Shown here: positions 8,758-18,808 of the stretch, piece after piece
Numbering within the stretch: position 1 is the stretch's first letter
Layout of the letters: each line of letters opens with the position of its first letter
NCBI GenBank assembly: GCA_965250265.1
Contig: CBDFNO010000009.1
Coordinates: 248,001-312,000 of the forward strand
Length of the DNA stretch: 64,000 nucleotides
Reading direction: 5' to 3'
Origin: PRS1 sp965250265
GTDB lineage: Bacteria; Bacteroidota; Bacteroidia; Flavobacteriales; Flavobacteriaceae
Notes under the pieces: generated by a model
What the model was told of the DNA's origin: nothing
Database searches by the model: none
The model's input: the letters and a program-made list of their open reading frames with translations, nothing else
Translations under genes and position numbers: made by a program

Positions 8758-11700
8758 ATGAAAAATAAATACAATTTTCTTTTCTTTTTATTCGCTTTAT
8801 TATCATTTAATAATTTGAATTCACAAACTGTAGAGGCTATATTTATAACAGTAGGTGGGAATAATATAGATGAAAATAGCAGTCAGAATTATGATTGTGA
8901 AGCGTTTATGTCTAATGGCAGCATTATTGAAATACAACCAACTTGGAGTGAGAATTCTTCATATGCAACTGTAAATAGTTCAGGAGTTGTAACGACTTCT
9001 TCGGTTAGTGGAGATAAGGTATTTACCCTTACAGCGTCTTTTGCTGGAATTACTGATACTAAATCAATCACTATTAATGATGTTTCATCACCACCACCAA
9101 CTGTGGAGGACATATTTATAACAGTAGGTGGGAATAATATAGATGAAAATAGCAGTCAGAATTATGATTGTGAAGCATTTATGTCTGATGGCAGTATTAT
9201 TGAAATACAACCAACTTGGAGTGAGAATTCTTCATATGCAACTGTAAATAGTTCAGGAGTAGTAACTACTTCTTCGGTTAGTGGAGATAAGGTATTTACC
9301 CTTACAGCGTCTTTTGCTGGAATTACTGATACTAAATCAATCACTATTAATGATGTTTCATCACCACCAACAACAGGAAGTTTAAATTTAACAATACAAA
9401 ATATAGACGGAACTTCACAGCCCTATCCGGGAACAAATGGTGAAGTAAAGCTGTATCAAGATGGCACATTGGTTAGTTCAGATGGCACAAATAGCAATGG
9501 GATTGCACAGTTTACAGATATAGAAGCAGGTAATTATGAAGCACGGTTTTTTCATGATGCTAATTTACCAACACCACATGGAGAAGAATATTGGGGTAAA
9601 AAAACGGTTACTGTTGTAGCAGGTCAAACCACTGACGAATTATTTACCAGATACATGCCATATACTCCAGAAGGAATAAAAGTATATGCAAATGGAGTTG
9701 ATGTTTCAGGTACAACTGTAGAACCAAATACCGAATTAACAGTTGTTGTAAAAGTGAGAAATGACGGAGCTGCTATACAAGGAAGGTCAAGATTAATTTT
9801 AGACCGGAATAAGGATAACAACTTTGATTTCAATGAAACAAGTAATAACCAATCATTAATCTCAAATGGAGGAATCACAGAGTTTAGTTTTACATACACA
9901 CCAAGTAATACTGGAACTTACTTTTACACAATTAATTCTCAGGCTAATGTGTCCGAGCTAGGTGGGTACGTGGTAACAGATGGATGGGATTGGTCTCAAG
10001 CACCTTTATTCACTGTAGAAGCTGTAACAGGAAGTTTAAATTTAACAATACAAAATATAGACGGAACTTCACAGCCCTATCCGGGAACAAATGGTGAAGT
10101 AAAGCTGTATCAAGATGGCACATTGGTTAGTTCAGATGGCACAAATAGCAATGGGATTGCACAGTTTACAGATATAGAAGCAGGTAATTATGAAGCACGG
10201 TTTTTTCATGATGCTAATTTACCAACACCACATGGAGAAGAATATTGGGGTAAAAAAACGGTTACTGTTGTAGCAGGTCAAACCACTGACGAATTATTTA
10301 CCAGATACATGCCATATACTCCAGAAGGAATAAAAGTATATGCAAATGGAGTTGATGTTTCAGGTACAACTGTAGAACCAAATACCGAATTAACAGTTGT
10401 TGTAAAAGTGAGAAATGACGGAGCTGCTATACAAGGAAGGTCAAGATTAATTTTAGACCGGAATAAGGATAACAACTTTGATTTCAATGAAACAAGTAAT
10501 AACCAATCATTAATCTCAAATGGAGGAATCACAGAGTTTAGTTTTACATACACACCAAGTAATACTGGAACTTACTTTTACACAATTAATTCTCAGGCTA
10601 ATGTGTCCGAGCTAGGTGGGTACGTGGTAACAGATGGATGGGATTGGTCTCAAGCACCTTTATTTACTGTAGAAACTGGAAATCAACTACCGACTGTTGT
10701 AGATCATTTCCCGTTAGATGGTTCTACAGGTGTATCTGTTGCATCTCCTATTGAAATCTATTTTAATATGGATATGGATGAAGAATCTGTGGAAAATCAT
10801 AATAATATCTTATTGAACGACGGTTCAAGGAATATCCTAGCTGCTAATATAGAATACAATCCTATCAATAAATCTGTTATGTTCTACCCATATGAAGAGA
10901 TAGATCACATAAAAGATTACGAAGTTATTATAACAAACTCTGTTACGAGTGCTACGGGAATACCCTTAGATGGAAATATGGATGGTGTAAGCAATAATTT
11001 AATTGAGGATAATTATACTTTCACTTTCAAAACCAATGAATATCCTATTCCAGAATTATTAAAAATTGTTGATATTGATAATAATTCACAAAGCTTTAAT
11101 CTCGAAGGGAAAGGTCCATTATTATTAATTCATGGTTGGCAACCAAATCCTAAACCTGCAGATTATGGAGGTAAAATATGGGATGAATTTATCGAATTTT
11201 TAAAATCTGAAGATGAGCAACCCAGTAATATTCAAACAGAACTTGCTGCTTTAAATCAAAATTATAAAGTTTTTAAAGTAAAATATATTTCAAATTATGT
11301 TAGTATAGATTCATTAGGAAAAAAATTGCGCAACAAACTAGACTCACTAGCTTCAATACATCCAGAATTCGAAAATATTACTATTCTGGCTCATAGCATG
11401 GGAGGTTTGGTTTCAAGAGCATTCATGAATTATCAACATGATATTGGGACTTTTGCAGGGCAAAAAGGAGGAGAAAGGGTAGACAAATTAATAACACTAG
11501 GTACACCTCATAGAGGTACTCCTATGGCGAATGGGTTTGTACGTTTGGATGATACAAGGTTTGACAGATCATTATGGCTTAGCTTCATTACATTAGCTGA
11601 CTATTTTCTTGCAGGTAATAGCGATTATCCATCTTATCAAGTTCATAATAGGTCTGATATGCACTGGACGAATGATGACGGAGAATTCGATTATAATTTA

Positions 11701-14700
11701 TTTCCTAATGAACACAATAATTGGCTTGTAAATTTAAATCTGAATGAGGTTTATGAAGATAAGATTTACGCTTATTATGGTAGATTTAAAACATTATTTT
11801 CCTTTAAAGATTTTAATAAATATTTAGCCTATAAAAGCGGGTATCAATACATTTTAGGAGCTTTAGGACTAGAAAACGATGGAATAGTTCCCTATAAAAG
11901 CGCAATATTTGAAGGTAAAACACTTGCAAAGGTATCTCAATTATATGAAGGATATAATCATACGAGAATTGCAACTGGAAGATATGGTAATGACGATCCC
12001 TTATTTGTTAATATATTAGGAGATTTACTTGAAATCAATGCAGGTATATTGATTGCAAATCCTTTTAATATAATTGAATTTGAAGATGTTGTTTTAGATA
12101 CAAAAATTGAAAAAACAGTAAAATTCGAGAATAGTGGTAATGCTAGTTATACCGTTACAGACATGGTGATTTCTGGTGTAAATTCAGATGAATTTGCAAT
12201 AGTTGGTTCTACAAATTTCAATTTAGCACCAGGTGATGTTCAAGAAATTAATATTGAATTTACACCCACCAGTGAAGGCCAAAAAACTGCTGAATTAAAA
12301 ATATTTTCTGATGCTATAAATGCTGATCCTTACCATAGAATCGACTTTTCAGGTGAAGGTGTAATAAATCCTATTAAGGAAATTATAGTTGATCCCTCTG
12401 AACAATTACTGTTTTTTGAAAATGTTACACTAAATCAAGGTGAAATTAAATATCTCTCTCTTACAAATACTGGCACAGAAGAGCTTTTGATTTCTGATAT
12501 GCAATTATCTGGTGCTGATGCTACAATGTTTGAAATATTATTGCCAGAATCTACATCATTTCCTCTAATAAAAGATGAGACAGAAAATATATTTATTCAA
12601 TTCACTCCAACAAGTGAAGGAACAAAGAATGCCCATTTAATTATTACTAATGATTCAGATAATTTACCAAGTATCGATATTGAGTTATTTGGTGGAGGTT
12701 CGGTTAATGATTTAGATAATGATGGTTATACAAGTGATGTAGATTGTAATGATAATGATAATACAGTATATCCTGGTGCACCAGAATTATGTGATGGTAA
12801 AGACAATGATTGCAACACACTAATTGACGATGGAATAGATGCAGATAATGATGGCGTTTGCGATGAAAATGATATTTGTCCAGATTTTGATGATAACATT
12901 GATGGTGATGGCGATTCAGTACCCGATGGTTGCGATTTGTGTACTGGTGATGATGCAACGGGAGATAGTGATAACGATGGTATTTGTAATGATCTTGATC
13001 AATGTCCAAATACACGACAAGGCGAGCCTGTAGATGCAAATGGTTGTACAATCTCTAATAATCAAACTTATGTACCCGATGATAATTTTGAGCAAGCATT
13101 AATCGATTTAGGGTATGATGTAGCTCCTTTAAATGATTCAATACCAACAGTAAATATTTCTTCTAGATCTATTTTAAATATTAGCAATAATAATATTAGT
13201 GACTTAACTGGTATCGAGGACTTTTTGAATTTAGAAGAATTATGGGCTAATTACAATAACATTAATAACGTTAGCCTAAATAATAATGCTAGTTTAAGAG
13301 TATTGTCGATATCAAATAATAACTTATCTCAAATCGACCTAACATCCAATCCGCTATTAGAAGTTATTGATGTGACACACAATCAATTTTCAGGATTAAA
13401 TTTTAATAATAACACTAATATTACCGAATTACGAACTTCTTACAATCCCGATTTAAGTGAATTAAAAATTAAAAATGGAAACAATACTTCAATTTCCACT
13501 TTTTATTCTATAAATAACCCAAGTTTATACTGTATAGAAGTAGATGATTCCGTTTGGAGTACAACAAATTGGAACAATATAGATTCTCAAACCAGTTTTA
13601 GTGAAGATTGTTCTAATGTGTATAATTTCAATTGTGATGATCCTGTGTTGGAGTTAAATTATTGTGATAATAATGACAACCAAACCTGGCTATTTTCATC
13701 AATAGATGGTAATCGAATTACAATCTCTTTTAATCAAGGGAGTATTTTAGAGTTTGATGATGTGAACATATTTGATGGCTCTGATGAAAATGCGCCTGTT
13801 CTTTATAGAGGATTTAATGAAACTGATTTTACAGGATTAAGTGTTACTTCTACTGGAGACACTCTTTTTATGGCTTATGATGGTAATCCAAATAGTGGAA
13901 GTTGTGTTTCAGGAGATTCTATAGAATGGATTTTTAATGTAGCTTGTGCAGAAGTCACTCAAATACCTGATCCTAATTTTGAACAAGCCTTGATTAATTT
14001 AAATATTGATAAAGATGGTGTAATTAACGGTCAAGTAGTTACAACTGATATTTCAAATGTCACAACTTTGGACGTACAATTAAATAATATAAGTGATTTA
14101 ACAGGAATTGAAGGTTTTGCAGCGTTAGTAGATTTACAATGTAGAGCAAATAAATTAACAAGTATTGATCTTTCTGGAAATCCTAATTTAAAGTATTTTA
14201 GATGTAGCTCAAACGGGGTTTTAAATAATATTAATGTTACACAGAATCCTTTACTAGAGCTTTTATATACAAAAAATAATGATTTAAATAATCTGGACTT
14301 AACACAGAACCCAAATTTACTGGAGTTAAGAGTTCATAATAATAATTTTACCTCATTAAATTTGTCCCAAAACACTGCTTTACAAGAGTTGTACTGCGTC
14401 CAAAATCAGATTACTGAATTAGATTTAACCGCTCAAAATTTAAGCTTATTAGTATGTTTTGAAAATCAGATTACTAGTTTAGATTTAAGTAATCAAACCA
14501 ATCTAACATTTTTAAAGGCAAACAATAATCAATTGGAAAGCCTTAATTTAAGAAATGGGAATAATTACTCAATTACGGGGATAGATTTTGATATCAATAA
14601 TAATCCAAACTTAACATGTGTTGAAGTTGATGATAGAGTATGGAGTACTACTAATTGGACTAACATTGATGCCCACACAAGATTTAGCGAGGATTGTTCC

Positions 14701-17112
14701 ATTACTGCATTTGAAACAGAATTTCATAATCTAGATGATAATCAAGTTCCTGAAGGCTGGGAACTTGAGATTACAAGATCGGGTGACTTAAGTAATGGTA
14801 GAATTAATGCGTACGTTAATGATGGTTCTGGAGGTTTAAGTAAAATTGGTTATGTGCCCATTGATGCTAAAGAAATAATATTAGAGATGGATGGTTTTAT
14901 GAACTATTCTTATTGGGGATTAAAGTATAGTTTTCAATTATTATCGGGGGATAAATATTTGAGTTTCAGAACTGGAGAAGAAGACTTTGATCATCCACAA
15001 GGATTTTTGGCAAATGAAATAAGTTACAATGATGGTATTAATGGCGGCTTTATATATGAAAGTCTTTCTCCCCTAATTACTGGAGTCTATCTCTTAAAAT
15101 TGATAATGAATGAAAATGGTTATAGGTTTATTGGATATGACCCTAATGGCGTATTGTCTTTTAATATATTTTTAGATAGCACTAATTATTTTGATTTTAA
15201 TGAGATAGATAAAATAAAGTTTAATGTTACTGCTCATACCAATAATAATGGATGGATAGATAACTTATCAATAGAAGTCAATCCATTTGAATCTGAAATA
15301 GATGCAGACCAAGATGGCTTTAATATGAATGAAGATTGTGATGATGATGATGCAAGTATTAATCCAGGTATGATCGAGATTCCATATAATGGAATTAATG
15401 ATGATTGCGATCCTTTTACATTAGATGATGATGTAGATATGGATGGTTATAATAATGATGAGGATTGCGATGATGATGATGCTAGTATTAATCCGGGATC
15501 GATAGATATAGCGGACAATGGTATAGACGAAGATTGTGATGGTTTTGACCTACGAATTTGGTATGCAGATAACGATGGTGACGCTTTTGGAGATGCTACC
15601 ATATCAACTACCTCTAATACTCAACCAAATGGTTATGTCGATAACAATTTGGATTGTGATGATTCTAATGATACCATTAACCCAAATACTATTTGGTATG
15701 CCGATAGTGATGGTGATGGATTTGGAGATGTTAATACAACATTGACTCAATGTGCTCAACCTGCGAATTATATATTGGATAATACCGATTGTGATGATTT
15801 CGAAGCTAATGGTTATCCTGGAAATCCTGAAATATGTGATGGCATTGATAATAATTGTGATGGACAAATAGATGAAGACGTGAAATCAACATTCTATGCA
15901 GATAGTGATGGCGATGGCTTTGGAAATAACAATGATGCGGTTCAAGCCTGCTCAATACCTCCAGATTATGTAACTGACAATACGGATTGTGATGACACAA
16001 ATTCTTTAATAAACATTTTAGAAATAGAAATTTGCGATGGTTTAGATAACAATTGTGACGGTAATATAGATGAAGGGTTCGATTTAGATGGAGATGGATA
16101 CACAAGCTGCAATGGAGATTGTGATGATACTAACGAGACCATTTATCCAAATGCACCTGAATTATGTGATGGCATTGATAACGATTGTGATGGATCAATT
16201 CCGGCTAACGAGTTTGATGACAGCGATGGAGACGGCACTGTAGATTGTTTAGATGGATGCCCTAATGATCGTAAAAAAACTGATCCAGGTGAATGTGGTT
16301 GTGGAGTTATAGATGCAGATAAAGATAAAGATGGTATAGCCAATTGTAATGATGTTTGTCATGGAAGCGACGACAATGTGGATATGGATGGTGATGGAGT
16401 CCCTGATGGTTGTGATACTTGTCCGCTAGATGCAAGCAATGATAGTGATAATGATGGCATTTGTGATTCAGATGATATTTGTCCAGGTTTCGATGATACC
16501 ATTGATACTGATCGTGATGGCATTCCAGATGGTTGTGATTTGTGTCCACTAGATGCAAATAATGATAGTGATGGCGATGGTATTTGTGATTCAGATGATA
16601 TTTGTCCTGGTTTTGATGATACAATTGATAGTGATGGTGATGGTGATCCAGACGGTTGTGATATTTGTCCTAATGATCCAAGTGATAGTTGTCTACCTAA
16701 CCCTTGTAGTGCAGGACAGTTTTTAATTTGCCATGTTAAAAAGAATGGAACTACTCAAGAATTATGTTTATCTCAAAAACAATATGACAAACACATTGCA
16801 CATGGAGATCTACCTGGGCCTTGTGGTGCTTCTTTAAGAACTCTTGGTTTGGATAATTTTATTGAACATAGTCTTGAATTAAAGGCATGGCCTAATCCAA
16901 CAGATAATTCATTTAATATTAAACTCATAACTAAAAACAGTTTAGATAAAGTAGAGATTTTTGTCTATGATATTACATCTAAATTAGTACATCAAAATAA
17001 ATTTGATCAAGACCAAGAATATAGATTTGGGAAAGATTTTGATAGTGGTGTTTATATTATTAAGATTGTTCAGGCTGATAAAGTAAAGTATATAAGACTA
17101 ATAAAATATTAA
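8758..17112 (+). CDS. Giant T9SS-exported mosaic protein with lipase-like, LRR, CUB-like and calcium-binding repeats
   Basis: The product has 2784 residues. In order: signal peptide (1-23); two copies of a 91-residue Ig-like module (24-114, 115-205); two copies of a 218-residue module (206-423, 424-641); a Big_5/SbsA-like Ig domain (about 643-765); an alpha/beta hydrolase domain of the PGAP1/triacylglycerol-lipase type (about 780-1080) with LLLIHGW, nucleophile Ser880 in LAHSMGG, LGTPHRGTP, and probable Asp1041 and His1068; two choice-of-anchor-D/ASPM-like domains (about 1100-1315); MopE/thrombospondin-3-like Asp-rich repeats (about 1320-1435); leucine-rich repeats; a CUB-like domain (about 1625-1735); more leucine-rich repeats (to about 1980); a beta-sandwich-like stretch; a long second block of Asp-rich repeats (about 2180-2650); and a T9SS type A sorting domain (about 2704-2784, KAWPNPTDNSFNI to the C-terminal KY). 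It is probably attached to the cell surface or secreted, and calcium-dependent. The substrate is unknown; adhesion plus ester hydrolysis is the simplest reading. Confidence 0.9.
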   Translation: MKNKYNFLFFLFALLSFNNLNSQTVEAIFITVGGNNIDENSSQNYDCEAFMSNGSIIEIQPTWSENSSYATVNSSGVVTTSSVSGDKVFTLTASFAGITDTKSITINDVSSPPPTVEDIFITVGGNNIDENSSQNYDCEAFMSDGSIIEIQPTWSENSSYATVNSSGVVTTSSVSGDKVFTLTASFAGITDTKSITINDVSSPPTTGSLNLTIQNIDGTSQPYPGTNGEVKLYQDGTLVSSDGTNSNGIAQFTDIEAGNYEARFFHDANLPTPHGEEYWGKKTVTVVAGQTTDELFTRYMPYTPEGIKVYANGVDVSGTTVEPNTELTVVVKVRNDGAAIQGRSRLILDRNKDNNFDFNETSNNQSLISNGGITEFSFTYTPSNTGTYFYTINSQANVSELGGYVVTDGWDWSQAPLFTVEAVTGSLNLTIQNIDGTSQPYPGTNGEVKLYQDGTLVSSDGTNSNGIAQFTDIEAGNYEARFFHDANLPTPHGEEYWGKKTVTVVAGQTTDELFTRYMPYTPEGIKVYANGVDVSGTTVEPNTELTVVVKVRNDGAAIQGRSRLILDRNKDNNFDFNETSNNQSLISNGGITEFSFTYTPSNTGTYFYTINSQANVSELGGYVVTDGWDWSQAPLFTVETGNQLPTVVDHFPLDGSTGVSVASPIEIYFNMDMDEESVENHNNILLNDGSRNILAANIEYNPINKSVMFYPYEEIDHIKDYEVIITNSVTSATGIPLDGNMDGVSNNLIEDNYTFTFKTNEYPIPELLKIVDIDNNSQSFNLEGKGPLLLIHGWQPNPKPADYGGKIWDEFIEFLKSEDEQPSNIQTELAALNQNYKVFKVKYISNYVSIDSLGKKLRNKLDSLASIHPEFENITILAHSMGGLVSRAFMNYQHDIGTFAGQKGGERVDKLITLGTPHRGTPMANGFVRLDDTRFDRSLWLSFITLADYFLAGNSDYPSYQVHNRSDMHWTNDDGEFDYNLFPNEHNNWLVNLNLNEVYEDKIYAYYGRFKTLFSFKDFNKYLAYKSGYQYILGALGLENDGIVPYKSAIFEGKTLAKVSQLYEGYNHTRIATGRYGNDDPLFVNILGDLLEINAGILIANPFNIIEFEDVVLDTKIEKTVKFENSGNASYTVTDMVISGVNSDEFAIVGSTNFNLAPGDVQEINIEFTPTSEGQKTAELKIFSDAINADPYHRIDFSGEGVINPIKEIIVDPSEQLLFFENVTLNQGEIKYLSLTNTGTEELLISDMQLSGADATMFEILLPESTSFPLIKDETENIFIQFTPTSEGTKNAHLIITNDSDNLPSIDIELFGGGSVNDLDNDGYTSDVDCNDNDNTVYPGAPELCDGKDNDCNTLIDDGIDADNDGVCDENDICPDFDDNIDGDGDSVPDGCDLCTGDDATGDSDNDGICNDLDQCPNTRQGEPVDANGCTISNNQTYVPDDNFEQALIDLGYDVAPLNDSIPTVNISSRSILNISNNNISDLTGIEDFLNLEELWANYNNINNVSLNNNASLRVLSISNNNLSQIDLTSNPLLEVIDVTHNQFSGLNFNNNTNITELRTSYNPDLSELKIKNGNNTSISTFYSINNPSLYCIEVDDSVWSTTNWNNIDSQTSFSEDCSNVYNFNCDDPVLELNYCDNNDNQTWLFSSIDGNRITISFNQGSILEFDDVNIFDGSDENAPVLYRGFNETDFTGLSVTSTGDTLFMAYDGNPNSGSCVSGDSIEWIFNVACAEVTQIPDPNFEQALINLNIDKDGVINGQVVTTDISNVTTLDVQLNNISDLTGIEGFAALVDLQCRANKLTSIDLSGNPNLKYFRCSSNGVLNNINVTQNPLLELLYTKNNDLNNLDLTQNPNLLELRVHNNNFTSLNLSQNTALQELYCVQNQITELDLTAQNLSLLVCFENQITSLDLSNQTNLTFLKANNNQLESLNLRNGNNYSITGIDFDINNNPNLTCVEVDDRVWSTTNWTNIDAHTRFSEDCSITAFETEFHNLDDNQVPEGWELEITRSGDLSNGRINAYVNDGSGGLSKIGYVPIDAKEIILEMDGFMNYSYWGLKYSFQLLSGDKYLSFRTGEEDFDHPQGFLANEISYNDGINGGFIYESLSPLITGVYLLKLIMNENGYRFIGYDPNGVLSFNIFLDSTNYFDFNEIDKIKFNVTAHTNNNGWIDNLSIEVNPFESEIDADQDGFNMNEDCDDDDASINPGMIEIPYNGINDDCDPFTLDDDVDMDGYNNDEDCDDDDASINPGSIDIADNGIDEDCDGFDLRIWYADNDGDAFGDATISTTSNTQPNGYVDNNLDCDDSNDTINPNTIWYADSDGDGFGDVNTTLTQCAQPANYILDNTDCDDFEANGYPGNPEICDGIDNNCDGQIDEDVKSTFYADSDGDGFGNNNDAVQACSIPPDYVTDNTDCDDTNSLINILEIEICDGLDNNCDGNIDEGFDLDGDGYTSCNGDCDDTNETIYPNAPELCDGIDNDCDGSIPANEFDDSDGDGTVDCLDGCPNDRKKTDPGECGCGVIDADKDKDGIANCNDVCHGSDDNVDMDGDGVPDGCDTCPLDASNDSDNDGICDSDDICPGFDDTIDTDRDGIPDGCDLCPLDANNDSDGDGICDSDDICPGFDDTIDSDGDGDPDGCDICPNDPSDSCLPNPCSAGQFLICHVKKNGTTQELCLSQKQYDKHIAHGDLPGPCGASLRTLGLDNFIEHSLELKAWPNPTDNSFNIKLITKNSLDKVEIFVYDITSKLVHQNKFDQDQEYRFGKDFDSGVYIIKIVQADKVKYIRLIKY
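8827..9372 (+). repeat. Tandem 273-bp coding repeat, two copies
   Basis: Units run 8827-9099 and 9100-9372 and encode two 91-residue Ig-like modules (about residues 24-114 and 115-205 of the giant protein). They differ at only a few bases (for example GAGGCT against GAGGAC near the start, and AATGGC against GATGGC), so the duplication is recent or kept uniform by gene conversion. Confidence 0.93.
9373..10680 (+). repeat. Tandem 654-bp coding repeat, two almost identical copies
   Basis: Units run 9373-10026 and 10027-10680 and encode two 218-residue modules. Through nearly the whole unit I see no base differences; the copies diverge only near the end (TTCACTG against TTTACTG, then GCTGTA against ACTGGA). 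Identity over synonymous sites means a very recent duplication or active homogenisation. The copy number could vary between strains or be wrong in a short-read assembly. Confidence 0.95.
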
Positions 17113-17143
17113 AACATACAAACTCGCTATTAATTGCAGGGAG

Positions 17144-17190
17144 AAAGGGAAGTAACAAATTAAACAAATCTTGCTTCCCTTTTTTATTTT
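17144..17190 (+). terminator. Intrinsic terminator of the giant gene
   Basis: Stem AAAGGGAAGTAA (from 17145) pairs with TTGCTTCCCTTT (17171-17182) with one G-T pair, followed by a T-rich run to 17190. It lies 32 bases past the stop codon. Confidence 0.82.
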
Positions 17191-17276
17191 TTTCAATTAA
17201 AAAGATTACTTCGTCGTTTTTCTTCTCGTAATGACGTAAATTATGTATTTTGGTTTAACCTTAAATCAAGGTACAT

Positions 17277-18185
17277 ATGAAAGCATTAGTAATTTCAGGA
17301 GGTGGTAGTAAAGGTGCATATGCAGGTGGCGTGGCGCAATACCTTATTGAAGAGGAAGGTAGAGATTATGATATGTTTTTAGGGACATCTACGGGAAGTT
17401 TACTTATTCCGCACCTTGCTGCAAATGACATCAATAAATTGTACACTATTTTTACCAATGTAAAGCAAAAACATATTTTTAGTGTCAATCCGTTTGTTCA
17501 GCGCAAAAAAGGTAGACGGGAATTCGTGTCTATTAATTTTTTTAGCTCTTTGTTGCAGTTTATTAAAATGAAGCGCACTTTTGGGGAAAGTAAAGCGCTT
17601 AAAAGAAACATCAGACGAAACTTCACAAAAGAAGAGTACGATTTAATTAAAAAAACTCGTGAAGATATGGTTGTGACGGTTTCAAATTTGTCTCTGAACA
17701 AAGTTGAATATAAGTCCATAAACGATTATGGTTATGAAGAGTTTTGTGATTGGATTTGGATATCTTGCAACTATGTGCCATTTATGTCTTTGGCCATAAG
17801 AGATGGCTATGAATATGCTGATGGAGCCTTGGGTTGTGTCATCCCAATTAGGGAGGCCATACAACGAGGAGCGACAGAGATCGATGCTATTATTTTGGAG
17901 TCTGAAGGTTTGCAACAACAAAAAGTATTAGGGAAAAACCCATTTTCATTAATGATCAGTCTGTTTGGGCATTTACTGGACCAGGTTGAAAAGCATGATA
18001 TTACTATTGGAAAACTAGCCGCCAAAAATAAAAACGTTAATCTTAATCTATATTATACGCCTACAAAACTAACCGAAAACTCCTTAATATTTAGTAAACC
18101 ACTTATGGTAAGTTGGTGGAAGCAAGGTTATAATTATGCTAAAAAGAAACACAACGAATTAGATTCTAACGAACGCAAAGATTAG
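17277..18185 (+). CDS. Patatin-like phospholipase
   Basis: The 302-residue protein begins directly with the patatin fold. The oxyanion glycine motif is SGGGSKGAYAGG (residues 7-18), the nucleophile elbow is GTSTG (Ser38), and the catalytic Asp is in YADGALG (Asp182), giving the Ser-Asp dyad of patatins. Such enzymes hydrolyse acyl esters of phospholipids. There is no signal peptide or membrane segment, so it is cytoplasmic or peripheral. It lies between a terminator upstream and a converging gene whose stop is only 3 bases away, so it is transcribed alone. The start is set by the conserved N-terminal strand MKALVISGGG. Confidence 0.93.
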   Translation: MKALVISGGGSKGAYAGGVAQYLIEEEGRDYDMFLGTSTGSLLIPHLAANDINKLYTIFTNVKQKHIFSVNPFVQRKKGRREFVSINFFSSLLQFIKMKRTFGESKALKRNIRRNFTKEEYDLIKKTREDMVVTVSNLSLNKVEYKSINDYGYEEFCDWIWISCNYVPFMSLAIRDGYEYADGALGCVIPIREAIQRGATEIDAIILESEGLQQQKVLGKNPFSLMISLFGHLLDQVEKHDITIGKLAAKNKNVNLNLYYTPTKLTENSLIFSKPLMVSWWKQGYNYAKKKHNELDSNERKD

Positions 18186-18188
18186 TTT

Positions 18189-18710
18189 TTACCACAAATC
18201 GGAAACTTCTTTTTTAATATAAGCTAATGCAGCATCACTAGGTGGACGTTTTTCCATCATTTCGGTTAAAATGACTTCTCTTAATTTATTTGCCGTCCCT
18301 GTTTTTTTTAGTAAACCTGCTTTTCTAATGAGTTGAATGGTAGCATTTTTTGCAGCCACAATAATGTTCCAGCAGTCATCACTTACATAAATTTGCTGGG
18401 ATAAATTATGTTCAAACTCCTGTGAAATACTTTGTATAAGTAAAGACTCGTAATCCTCTTCTTTTGAGCTGGTTGGAGACACTCTTACAAGTAATTTTGT
18501 TGGTGTTATACGTTCTAAAAATAAAGCCATACGCTCGTAGGCTTGTAAACGTATTGGCAATGAGTTAACTTGCATTTCTTTATGTAATAAGAAGCGTCTT
18601 CTACCATCTTCGTTTTTTGTATGTTCTTTAAAAAAGTAGTAAGCAATCAAACCAGTAATTAAAGCTGGAACAGCATAAAGAAAGACTTCAAATATTTTTT
18701 CAACTTCCAT
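18189..18710 (-). CDS. Membrane-anchored protein of unknown function (flavobacterial family)
   Basis: The 173-residue product has one N-terminal membrane helix (about residues 8-27, VFLYAVPALITGLIAYYFF) followed by a charged helical region of about 145 residues, presumably cytoplasmic (GRRRFLLHKEMQVNSLPIRL, MALFLERITPTKLLVRV). I recognise the type as a conserved uncharacterised protein of Bacteroidota but cannot assign a function. It has a good promoter directly upstream and converges with the patatin gene. It is not in an operon with the genes to its right, which end about 100 bases before its start. Confidence 0.7.
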   Translation of the reverse strand: MEVEKIFEVFLYAVPALITGLIAYYFFKEHTKNEDGRRRFLLHKEMQVNSLPIRLQAYERMALFLERITPTKLLVRVSPTSSKEEDYESLLIQSISQEFEHNLSQQIYVSDDCWNIIVAAKNATIQLIRKAGLLKKTGTANKLREVILTEMMEKRPPSDAALAYIKKEVSDLW

Positions 18711-18732
18711 GACAAATGGGTTTAGGGTTAAA

Positions 18733-18762
18733 CAAACTTACATAATTAATTTTTAAACTCAA
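18733..18762 (-). promoter_or_regulatory. Bacteroidota-type promoter for the gene at 18189-18710
   Basis: On the minus strand, TTG (18762-18760), a 19-base spacer and TAAGTTTG (18740-18733) match the -33 TTG and -7 TANNTTTG consensus. The -7 box ends about 23 bases before the ATG. Confidence 0.6.
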
Positions 18763-18808
18763 ATTTCAAATCCTGAACACTGATCCTGACAGCTATCGTG
18801 ACTATCAA

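Noticed and set aside
9624..9899. Minus-strand frame occurring twice with identical protein (also at 10278-10553)
   Set aside because: It is the shadow of the duplicated 654-bp coding repeat; it is useful only as proof that the two copies are identical there.
12704..13051. Long open frames on the minus strand and other plus frames within 12.7-16.6 kb
   Set aside because: They lie opposite the Asp-rich repeats of the giant gene (GAT/GAC repeats give His/Tyr-rich shadows) and have no family features.
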